Shown here: positions 1-7,361 of the stretch, in pieces
How positions within the stretch are numbered: the stretch's first letter is position 1
Layout of the letters: the number at the start of each line of letters is the position of its first letter
Origin: Larix sibirica
Lineage: Eukaryota > Streptophyta > Pinopsida > Pinales > Pinaceae
Reading direction: 5' to 3'
Assembly (NCBI GenBank): GCA_004151065.3
Contig: NWUY0300035732.1
Coordinates: forward strand, 9,739-20,360
DNA length: 10,622 bases
Position numbers and translations under genes: made by a program
Notes under the pieces: model-generated
Database searches by the model: none
Told to the model about the DNA's origin: nothing
The model's input: only the letters and a program-made list of their open reading frames with translations

Positions 1-230
1 TCTACAAAACTAAATAAAAACCTTAAACCATTATATCTAAATGATGGAATACAAAGTAAGTGTTATAATGATTAACAATGATGTGTTTCTTTGTGAGATA
101 GTGGGGTTACCTTTCTCATACTAAAAAATATAACTGATTGACAATTGTATAATAAAGTCTCTCTTATATTAGCGTTATTATGATATAAACTAATTATAAT
201 TTAGCAATTTTAAATGGCTAATTATAGATT

Positions 231-308
231 ATGCTTCTCCGACAAATAATTGAGAAATATACCTATAATATGCTTCTCGGACAAATAATTGAGAAATATA
301 CCTATAAT
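231..308. repeat. 39-bp tandem duplication
   Basis: Two adjacent units, 231-269 and 270-308, start with atgcttctc and end with acctataat. They differ by one base (ctccg against ctcgg). The matching place in U2 (about 5366-5405) has a single unit, so the duplication is specific to unit 1 or was lost from unit 2. Confidence 0.9.
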
Positions 309-378
309 GATTATGGTAAATGAGAACTTTTCAAATTCATTTATTAATCGGAACCACTTATCAAAAAAGTTATCATAT

Positions 379-411
379 AACGTGTAATTTTTTTCTAGGG
401 TGCTAAAATCT
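379..411. repeat. 33-bp indel relative to U2
   Basis: Aligned by eye with U2 near 5470-5475, these 33 bases are present only here. The flanking sequences (ttatcatat and atgtcactctc) are adjacent in U2. It is either a deletion in unit 2 or an insertion in unit 1; there is no element-like structure inside it. Confidence 0.75.
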
Positions 412-1130
412 ATGTCACTCTCTTAGGGAACACAATTAAATATTTTAGGTTGAAGTGTTAAAGTGGGATCTTTATGATAATTTCTTTAGGAGGCCATCAA
501 GCTCCATTGACTTTATGGTTTTATAATTTGGTGGATATAGTATTAAAGTTGAATCCCACAATTAGAGTGTGTGGACAATTTGATTGCATGATTTGTGAGC
601 CCAATCTCATCATTACATTGTGACGGTCATGATTCATGAAACAAACGTGTTAGACCAACATTCTTGAAATAAATTATTGCTTATTAAAATATGGCAAGGA
701 AAGGAGATTACAAGGATGGTTGGTTCCACGTATTGCTATGAGAGTCTAAGACCCATCCATGGTTAACAACACTTCATACAATATATGTGGATCCCACTTG
801 TATGTTTAACAAGGTTAGCAATGGCCACTATGTTCCCCACTTCCACAAAAGCCATGACTGTTTTCTACAGGGACAATCCATGATAAACAAGATCCCACAT
901 CCCTATGACTATTCATAGGAGCATAATCTCTCCATGATTATTGGAGGAGTTGGTATCTATGTGAATATGTATTCTTTGGTGTAGTAGGTAGGTAGCAGTA
1001 CTGAAATTTTACATTTAATTTGAATGTTTTTATTTAGTTTGAATGCTTTTTTATAAATTTATAAATTTTACGGGTTAGAAAACTATTTGTTTGTTATTTT
1101 CTCTTTATATATATATTTTATGAACCAAAA

Positions 1131-1144
1131 TATATATATATATA
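1131..1144. repeat. (TA)n microsatellite, copy U1
   Basis: Short TA run that is the same in U2 (6218-6231) but is expanded and interrupted in the third copy (7212-7247). It is one of the markers showing that U1 and U2 agree here against U3. Confidence 0.85.
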
Positions 1145-1171
1145 ATTATAATTTTAAGTGTTTAATGCTTT

Positions 1172-1264
1172 CTTCGTTTTATGGCTTTATTCTTATAAGG
1201 TGGACTCTTATTTAATATATATTGAATAAGAGTCAACTTATAAGGATAAAGCCTTAAAATAAGG
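1172..1264. repeat. 93-bp near-perfect palindrome, copy 1
   Basis: The two arms are reverse complements centred between 1218 and 1219 on the self-complementary aatatatatt. The strongest part pairs 1183-1214 with 1222-1253. By eye it has one single-base bulge near 1202-1203, one G/A mismatch and a few G:T pairs; weaker pairing continues out to the limits given. There is no spacer, so the transcript of either strand could fold into a long hairpin. It may be the remnant of a MITE-like foldback element, but I find no convincing terminal motif or target-site duplication. Confidence 0.85.
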
Positions 1265-1291
1265 AGATATCTCATGTTTAGCTCATGACCA

Positions 1292-1307
1292 CTCTCTCTC
1301 TCTCTCT
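1292..1307. repeat. (CT)8 microsatellite, copy U1
   Basis: Eight CT units. Repeated exactly at 6379-6394 in U2 but replaced in U3 (about 7386-7412) by unrelated sequence ending in a TA run. Confidence 0.9.
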
Positions 1308-1724
1308 AACCATTAGGTGATTAATGGAAAAACCACTTTAAATCTGGGCAACAAACCCTCTACAATATCACACGTGAGAGCATGTGAAGATATAGGTAGC
1401 GAGCTATGAACTAAACTAAACATTTGAACCACACTGTTAATCTAATCTAAGCTACAATGATATGTGATTGGAACTTGCATGGTGTGAAATAGAAGAACTT
1501 GAACCCGTGACTTGCCCATGCTTGTAATCTCACCATGAGGGCACACAATGACAAATTGAACCTGATCTAGGAAAATAGTTTGTAGCATTGAAGTGAACCC
1601 TCGACACACAAATATCCTGAGCATTTCCACAATCAAAGTACAAAGCAGGTGCACAAGTTATTTTCTTCTTTTTCTCAAGTCATTTTTTACTCTTATTTAT
1701 ATATATACAAATACTCATACAAGT

Positions 1725-2675
1725 ATGAACAATTCACTGCATATACCAAAAACTGCTAAAGGGAGATGTAGTACAACAACCCTACAAAGCCTTGGAAATC
1801 ATATAGATTCGCTGGAAAATGTGGAGAAGAAATAGATGCTAAACTCAATCAGAGTTAGAATCCATGCTTGAAAATAAATTTTCTGCCATGCTAAGAAATA
1901 AATTTGCATCCATGTTTGACAACAAATTTGCAACCATGTTGGAAAATAACCTTGTAGCCATGCTCGATAATAAATTTGCATCCTTTGAAGACAAGATTCA
2001 AAAACAAATATATATAACAAGATAAAAGTGATGGAAAATAAGATGGAGATAATAAAGAATTGATTATTGCTATTAGAAAAAAACCAAGAAACCAAACAAT
2101 CAATCCAACAAGGAGATGTGGATATGTTAGAAAATCATAAATAGAAGGACATGATTAAAGAGCTAGAAGAAAAAGTAACTAAAAATTTGACCTTAAATAG
2201 TCTATAAGGTCAAGTAGATATCAAATCCATTAAGGAGGAAATGCATCAGATGTTAGAATTAGGCCATGAGTGCAACAAACGAGCCTTGAACCTCGTAATT
2301 TTTTGTTCAAAAGAAGAGGCATAAGAAAATATGCTAGATATAATGAAGACAAAACTACATAATACGCTACAAATTGAAACAACTTGCCTCATAGAAGCAA
2401 AGAGGTTGGGGAAATTAATTGAGAATAAAGAAAGGATAATCCAGGTCAAAGTTATCTCTACTGACCATAAGTATGGGATACTTAGCAAAACCTCAAATCT
2501 AAAAGGATCGGGAATATTTATAAATGAAGATCTCATTCCAAAAGTCCAAGCTAAATTGAGAAAGGAAGTTTAAAAGGTAAAAGAAGCTAGGAAGGAAGGA
2601 AAATGGGTATTAATTAGAAATAGAAAAGTTCTTATTTGGGATAGAAACCAAAAATATAATAATAAATCACAATTA
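1725..2675 (+). pseudogene. LINE copy 1, ORF1-like region (broken)
   Basis: Likely N-terminal part of a non-LTR retrotransposon protein, in such elements usually an RNA-binding chaperone. The chosen start is the ATG at 1725 (MNNSLHIPK), which is matched at 7832 in copy 2. An octapeptide tandem repeat follows (1861-2004), then a Lys/Glu-rich helical stretch, then a C-terminal block near 2388-2640 with KGSGIFINEDL followed by EARKEGKW and WVLIRNRKVLIWDR. That block resembles by pattern the C-terminal domain seen in some animal LINE ORF1 proteins; this is recognition, not a search result. Compared with copy 2 it has two 1-bp losses (about 1820 and 1845) and a 2-bp gain near 2013. Stops include 2061, 2142 and 2571. 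Reading runs on in the same frame into the endonuclease. Not functional. Confidence 0.75.
1861..2004 (+). repeat. 24-bp / octapeptide tandem repeat, six units
   Basis: Five clear units of 24 bp (1861-1884, 1885-1908, 1909-1932, 1933-1956, 1957-1980) plus a degenerate sixth (1981-2004). Each encodes a variant of S/A-M-L-x-N-K-F-A, for example SMLENKFS, AMLRNKFA, SMFDNKFA. The 8-residue spacing of hydrophobic positions differs from the 7-residue coiled-coil heptad. Copy 2 lacks the third unit. Confidence 0.9.
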
Positions 2676-3500
2676 GACGCACTCCAAATCCTCTCTTGTA
2701 ATTGTTGAGGCTTCCCATGGAACAAAGGCCCCAAGTTAAGTTGGATCATGAGTGAAATTGATATTATTTTGCTTGTTGAGACCTGGGAGAATGAAGCACC
2801 TAAGGTTCTTAACATAGAAGGTTTTGTCCTTTGGTCGGCTTGGAACAAGTGATCCTATCGTAGAGCCATTGGATGTATAGCTTGTTATATTAGGGAAAGC
2901 ATCTACCCCCATGCTAGGATCTATAAGAAAGACCCTCACAACCACTATATTTGGATATATATTTCCGACATTGATGCTAAAAAAACCTATATAGCTATAC
3001 GTTATTTTTCCCCTATTAATTCTAAATTTTATAAGAAAATCAACATAAAAGTTCCCCTTACAATGGCTTAGAAAATCATATTTCTAGTCTAAGGAACGAA
3101 GGTAATATCCTCTTAATGGGTGACTTCAACGCTTGAACTTCAAGTAATAAAAATTTTTTTAAGTAACTATTCAAACCCTAATCCTATTTAGTTAGATGAA
3201 GACCCTACGCTAGACAATCATTACAAAAGAAGTTATGTAGATCTAGGTGAAAATCTATTCCTTCAAGATTTTTAGTGCTCAAGATCTTATAATTTGTAAT
3301 GGTCTGATGAAGTGAACAAATTCTAGCCAGGTGACTAGCATTCATGGGCTTGGAAGCAGTGTGGTAGATTATGTCATATCTAATATCCCTTTATATAATA
3401 AAATTATAAATTTAGACATATTAAATGACCACGAGCCTAACTCAGATCATAGACCACTAATTGTAACCCTCGATTTTGTCATGCATAACGATCCCACAAA
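2676..3500 (+). pseudogene. LINE copy 1, APE-type endonuclease (broken)
   Basis: Remnant of the apurinic/apyrimidinic-type endonuclease that nicks the target for target-primed reverse transcription. Motifs in order: ALQILSCN with the conserved Asn codon at 2700-2702; LLVETWEN with the Glu codon at 2778-2780; an ACYIRESIYPHARIY segment; IAIRYFSPINSKFYKK; LLMGDFNA with the Asp codon at 3122-3124; and HGLGSSVVDYVI followed by SDHRPL at 3442-3459, holding the catalytic Asp-His pair. Stops lie at 2706, 3134 and 3313, and the frame changes at least twice: the Asn and Glu motifs are in the frame of 2676, GDFN in that of 3122, SDH in that of 3331. The residue after the Asn is Cys, where copy 2 has the expected Trp. 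The first codons are in frame with the ORF1-like region. Confidence 0.88.
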
Positions 3501-3822
3501 AGAAAATTCTCACAATCAAAAGTATATGATCTTCAACATAAATAAGGATGATCTCTTCATAAATTATTTTAAAAATGGCATGCTTGTTTTCTCTTTCGAG
3601 TACGATAAATATAGAACACCTCTATCATAACTTTACAACAACCCTCTCATCTTCCATTAACAAGTTCTCCATTGAAGTTTTGGGTAAAAAGAAGAATACA
3701 AGAACCAACCCTTGGAATGATAAAGAATGTAAAAATGCCAGAAGAGACATTAAGGAATTTGTTAAGGAGTCTCTAAAAATTGCCAAGAGAGATATATACA
3801 AATATCTAATTAAAAGAAAAAA
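3501..3822 (+). pseudogene. LINE copy 1, linker after endonuclease, truncated
   Basis: This connects endonuclease to reverse transcriptase in LINE polyproteins. The frame of 3331 (ending FNINKDDLFINYFKNG and a stop at 3628) overlaps the frame of 3575, which carries the expected continuation NINKFSIE... and the motif NPWNDKECKNARR near 3706-3744. That motif is typical of the segment just before LINE reverse transcriptases. Similarity to copy 2 stops inside an A-run at about 3817-3822, where copy 2 continues into more LINE sequence and this copy switches to Copia sequence. The reverse transcriptase of this LINE copy is missing. Confidence 0.8.
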
Positions 3823-4531
3823 TGAAGAACTGAATCAAGAAGAAGAAGAAGAAGAAGAAGAAGAAGAAGAAGAGAAGCAACCAGAAGCAGAAAAAGAAGA
3901 AAGCAACCAACAAAATTTTCAAACACCTTCTAGGACACATAACAAATTTCAGACACCTTCTAGGACACCTAACCGACGATTTCATAAGAATCATCCACCA
4001 AAACTAATCATTGAGGATAAGAGTGCTGGAATAGAAACTAGAAGTAGAAGGAAAGCATAGATATTGGAACAAGGACACTTATCTTTACTATCCACATTTG
4101 AACCAAACAGCTTTGAAGAAGGTAGAAATGATGAAAATTGGATCAAGGCCATATAAAAAGAAAAATCAGATAGAGAATAATGAGACATCGGAACTGGTTC
4201 CAAGACTGAAGGATAAAAATGTGATTGGTAAAAAATGGGTTTTCACAAAAAGACTTAATGAAGATCAACAGATAACCAGAAACAAAGAAAGGCTTGTATG
4301 CAAAGGATATGCTCGGGTTGAAAGAATAGACTTTGAGGAAACTTTTTCTCCCGTGGCCAGAATGGAAGAAATCAGAATGTTCTTGGCTTATGTATGCTCC
4401 AAAAGGATCAAAGTGTATCAGATGAACGTAAAATCAGCTTTTCTAAATGGAGAATTATACGAAGAAGTCTACATAGAATATCCAAAAAGGTTCCTTCTAT
4501 TAGAAAAGGAAGACCATGTTTGCAAATTGAA
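3822..4531 (+). pseudogene. Ty1/Copia polyprotein fragment: acidic linker and N-terminal RT
   Basis: Remnant of a plant Copia-type retrotransposon. From 3823 the frame of 3575 encodes an acidic linker with 12 consecutive Glu (3839-3874), then KNHPPKLIIEDKSAGIETRSR (3979-4050), the usual stretch between integrase and reverse transcriptase, and LLSTFEPNSFEE followed by ENWIKAI (4086-4149). A stop (4150) and a one-base frameshift near 4155-4165 follow. The frame of 4098 carries the RT start: ETSELVPRLKDKNVIGKKW, RLVCKGYARV, IDFEETFSPVARMEEIR, YQMNVKSAFLNGELYEEVYIE and DHVCKL. In the family the residue after QM is the first catalytic Asp of RT; here codon 4425-4427 is AAC (Asn). No LTR, primer-binding site or polypurine tract is seen. 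The fragment ends at the ambiguous base 4532. Confidence 0.9.
3839..3874 (+). repeat. (GAA)11 trinucleotide run coding poly-Glu
   Basis: Eleven GAA units followed by GAG, in frame with the Copia linker, giving twelve glutamates. Acidic runs are common in this linker of Copia polyproteins; slippage probably lengthened this one. Its complement gives an apparent poly-Phe open frame, which is an artefact. Confidence 0.9.
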
Positions 4532-4532
4532 N
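4532..4532. other. Ambiguous base at a Copia discontinuity
   Basis: A single n separates the N-terminal RT motifs, ending DHVCKL, from a piece that in intact Copia elements lies well over a hundred codons further on (TKYIRKMLKKF). The middle of the RT, including the catalytic YVDD-type motif, is absent. The n may mark a joined assembly gap or a collapsed read overlap at a real deletion. Confidence 0.7.
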
Positions 4533-4740
4533 AAACCAAGTACATCAGGAAAATGTTGAAGAAGTTCAGAATGGAAAACTGCAAACCTACTCATATGGTT
4601 ACTGGTTGCAAGTTAATTAAAGATGATTAATCCAAACAAGTGGGTCAGAGACTCTAAAGATGAATGATTGGTAGTCTAATCTATGTGACAGCTTTAAGAC
4701 CATATGTTATGCAGGCAGTTGGACAAGTTGCAAGATTTTA
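4533..4740 (+). pseudogene. Ty1/Copia polyprotein fragment: C-terminal RT to RNase H junction
   Basis: In the frame of 4394 the sequence reads TKYIRKMLKKFRMENCKPTH, then VTGCKLIKDD, and after stops at 4628, 4658 and 4664 MIGSLIYVTALRPYVMQAVG and QVARF, ending at a stop about 4738. This is the well-conserved segment linking the end of the Copia reverse transcriptase to the RNase H domain. It has three internal stops and no RNase H follows. It lies on the same strand as the piece before 4532 but in another frame, and is probably the same original element with the centre missing. Confidence 0.85.
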
Positions 4741-5137
4741 AGCAACTTTATTGAACTTTGTAATATTTTAGGTAGCTTTATTAAAAAAAATTAAACAGCT
4801 TTGCAAGATTTTAAATAGATTTATAAAAAAATTGCAAAACTTTATTGAACTTTATACAATTTTATATATTAAAAAGCAAATTAATAAATTAAAAAAAAAA
4901 AACTTTCCAATGAAAAATATATATCTTCACCTTAACCATAAATAATAATAAAATAAATTTTATATTATTATAATTAATATTTAACATACCCTATTAACAA
5001 CACAAATCATCTTAAAACCCACCTCGACCCCTGCCACCATAATGTGCTCTCCAAAATCGTTAAATTTATCGATATATCAATTAGTATAAGCATGAATTAC
5101 ATCCAATTGCACAATAAATTTCACATTAAAAGCACCT
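4741..5137. other. AT-rich spacer without recognisable genes
   Basis: Very AT-rich sequence between the Copia fragment and the start of unit 2. The first part (to about 4870) holds a degenerate duplication: ttgcaagattttaa occurs near 4730 and 4804, and aactttattgaacttt near 4744 and 4839. A run of twelve A lies near 4891, and ATA-rich stretches follow. The segment about 5010-5137 is slightly richer in C and has no counterpart elsewhere in the window. I see no terminal repeat or polypurine tract that would close the Copia element. Confidence 0.6.
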
Positions 5138-5610
5138 TCTACAAAACTAAATAAAAACCTTAAACCATTATATCTAAATGATGGAATACAAAGTAAGTGT
5201 CATAATGATTGACAATGATGTGTTTCTTTGTGAGATAGTGGGGTTACCTTTCTTATACTCAAAAATATAACTGGTTGACAATTGTATAATAAAGTCTCTC
5301 TTATATTAGCGTTATTATGATATAAACTAATTATAATTTAGCAATTTTAAATGGCTAATTATATATTATGCTTCTCGGACAAATAATTGAGAAACATACC
5401 TATAATTATGGTAAATGAGAACTTTTCAAATTCATTTATAAATCGTAACAACTTATCAAAAAAATTATCGTATATGTCAGTCTCTTAGGGAACACAATTA
5501 AATATTTTATGTTGAAGTGTGAAAGTGGGATCTTGATGATAATTTCTTTAGGAGGGCATCAAGCTCCACTCACTTTATAGTATTATAATTTGGTGGATAC
5601 AATATTAAAG

Positions 5611-5666
5611 TTGAATCCCACAATTAGAGTGTGTGGACTTGAATCCCACAATTAGAGTGTGTGGAC
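5611..5666. repeat. 28-bp tandem duplication
   Basis: Two exact adjacent units, 5611-5638 and 5639-5666, begin ttgaatccca and end gtgtggac. Unit 1 has a single copy at about 550-577, so this duplication is specific to unit 2. Confidence 0.92.
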
Positions 5667-6258
5667 AATTTGATTGCATGATTTGTGAGCCCAATCTAAT
5701 CATTACATTGTGACGGTCGACATTCATGAAACAAACGTGTTAGACCAACATTCTTGAAATAACTTATTGTTTATTAAAATATGGCAATGAAAGGAGATTA
5801 CAAGGATGGTTGGTTCCACGTATTGCTAGGAGAGTCTAAGACCCATCCATGGTTAACAACACTTCATACAATATATGTGGATCCCACTTGTATCTTTAAC
5901 AAGGTTAGCAATGGCCCCTATGTTCCCCACTTCCACAAAAGTTATTGTTTTCTATAGGGTCAATCCATGATAAACAAGATCCCGCATCCCTATGACTATT
6001 CATAGGAGCATAATCTCTCCATGATTATTGGAGGAGTTGGTATCTATGTGAATATGTATTCTTTGGTGTAGTAGGTAGGTAGCAGTACTGAAATTTTACA
6101 TTTAATTTGAATGTTTTTATTTAGTTTGAATGCTTTTTTATAAATTTATAAATTTTACGGGTTAGAAAACTATTTGTTTGTTATTTTCTCTTTATATATA
6201 TATTTTATGAACCAAAATATATATATATATAATTATAATTTTAAGTGTTTAATGCTTT

Positions 6259-6351
6259 CTTCGTTTTATGGCTTTATTCTTATAAGGTGGACTCTTATTT
6301 AATATATATTGAATAAGAGTCAACTTATAAGGATAAAGCCTTAAAATAAGG
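6259..6351. repeat. 93-bp near-perfect palindrome, copy 2
   Basis: Same palindrome as at 1172-1264, unchanged as far as I can read. It lies in the part of U2 that duplicates U1, so it may be an assembly duplicate rather than an independent locus. Confidence 0.8.
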
Positions 6352-6810
6352 AGATATCTCATGTTTAGCTCATGACCACTCTCTCTCTCTCTCTAACCAT
6401 TAGGTGATTAATGGAAAAACCACTTTAAATCTGGGCAACAAACCCTCTACAATATCACACGTGAGAGCATGTGAAGATATAGGTAGCGAGCTATGAACTA
6501 AACTAAACATTTGAACCACACTGTTAATCTAATCTAAGCTACAATGATATGTGATTGGAACTTGCATGGTGTGAAATAGAAGAACTTGAACCCGTGACTT
6601 GCCCATGCTTGTAATCTCACCATGAGGGCACACAATGACAAATTGAACCTGATCTAGGAAAATAGTTTGTAGCATTGAAGTGAACCCTCGACACACAAAT
6701 ATCCTGAGCATTTCCACAATCAAAGTACAAAGCAGGTGCACAAGTTATTTTCTTCTTTTTCTCAAGTCATTTTTTACTCTTATTTATATATATACAAATA
6801 CTCATACAAG

Positions 6811-6811
6811 N
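6811..6811. other. Ambiguous base at a repeat junction
   Basis: A single n follows ...ctcatacaag (end of U2, equal to 1723) and precedes agagtctaag, which jumps back to the sequence seen at 5831. The window therefore repeats 981 bp of upstream block across this base. A joined contig end is the simplest reading. Confidence 0.8.
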
Positions 6812-7211
6812 AGAGTCTAAGACCCATCCATGGTTAACAACACTTCATACAATATATGTGGATCCCACTTGTATCTTTAACAAGGTTAGCAATGGCCCCT
6901 ATGTTCCCCACTTCCACAAAAGTTATTGTTTTCTATAGGGTCAATCCATGATAAACAAGATCCCGCATCCCTATGACTATTCATAGGAGCATAATCTCTC
7001 CATGATTATTGGAGGAGTTGGTATCTATGTGAATATGTATTCTTTGGTGCAGTAGGTAGGTAGCAGTGTTGAAATTTTACATTTAATTTGAATGTTTTTA
7101 TTTATTTTGAATGTTTTTTTATAGTAAAGTTATCAATTTATAAATTTTACGGATTAGAAAACTATTTGTTTGTCATTTTCTCCTTATAGATATACTTTAT
7201 AACACAACTCT

Positions 7212-7247
7212 TATATATATATATATATAGATATATATATATATATA
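7212..7247. repeat. Interrupted (TA)n microsatellite, copy U3
   Basis: A TA run of about 36 bases interrupted by one G, longer than its counterparts in U1 and U2. Confidence 0.85.
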
Positions 7248-7268
7248 ATTTTAAGTGTTTAATGTTTT

Positions 7269-7361
7269 TTTCGTTTTATGACTTTATTCTTATAAGGTGG
7301 ACTCTTATTTAATATATATTGAATAAGAGTCGACTTATAAGGATAAAGCCTTAAAATAAGG
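7269..7361. repeat. 93-bp palindrome, copy 3
   Basis: Counterpart of 1172-1264 with a few substitutions: gactttat for ggctttat in the left arm and gtcgac for gtcaac in the right arm. Pairing is largely kept despite the overall divergence of U3, although the left-arm change costs one pair and the outermost bases are T-rich. Confidence 0.82.

Larger units (their letters stand above)
1..1724. repeat. Upstream block, copy U1, non-coding
   Basis: This AT-rich stretch precedes the first LINE remnant and recurs at 5138-6810 and, in part, at 6812-7831. I see no credible coding region in it. It holds a 39-bp tandem duplication (231-308), a 33-bp segment absent from U2 (379-411), a (TA)n tract near 1131-1144, a 93-bp palindrome (1172-1264) and a (CT)8 tract (1292-1307). 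Because it always sits directly upstream of the LINE start codon it could be the 5' untranslated region of the element. It could equally be older flanking DNA carried along by a segmental duplication. Homology may continue to the left of the window, so position 1 need not be its true edge. Confidence 0.85.
5138..6810. repeat. Upstream block, copy U2 (mosaic)
   Basis: It begins with the bases found at position 1 and runs parallel to 1-1723. Its left part differs from U1 by many substitutions and indels: no 39-bp duplication, no 33-bp segment, and a 28-bp duplication of its own. From 5988 to 6810 it appears identical to 901-1723 at a constant offset of 5087. Where it can be compared with U3, 5831-6068 appears identical to 6812-7049. 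It is therefore a mosaic of the other two and ends abruptly at the n of 6811, just before the place where the LINE start codon would be expected. Confidence 0.88.

Noticed and set aside
1480-1630. tRNA- or SINE-like B-box motifs on the minus strand (ggttcaag..., ggttcaat...)
   Set aside because: Several GGTTCAA-type words occur, but no stem pairing of a T-arm and no A-box at the right distance. AT-rich DNA yields such words by chance.
1861-2004. CRISPR-like array
   Set aside because: The 24-bp units are contiguous without spacers, code for an octapeptide, and lie in a plant transposon.
1799-2103. Minus-strand ORFs opposite the LINE ORF1-like region
   Set aside because: They are shadows of the octapeptide repeat; the plus strand carries the recognisable LINE reading.
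2246-2945. Minus-strand ORFs of 69-96 codons opposite the ORF1-like and endonuclease regions, repeated at 8326-9021
   Set aside because: They are present in both copies only because the DNA is duplicated. Plus-strand endonuclease motifs explain the region.
3806-3994. Minus-strand ORF with a poly-Phe run
   Set aside because: It is the complement of the (GAA)11 tract within the Copia linker and does not represent a protein.
1-6810. The direct repeats 1-1723 and 5138-6810 as the two LTRs of a retrotransposon enclosing the Copia fragment
   Set aside because: There is no TG...CA ends, no primer-binding site after 1723 and no polypurine tract before 5138. The enclosed DNA starts with a LINE, which also follows the third copy of the block.
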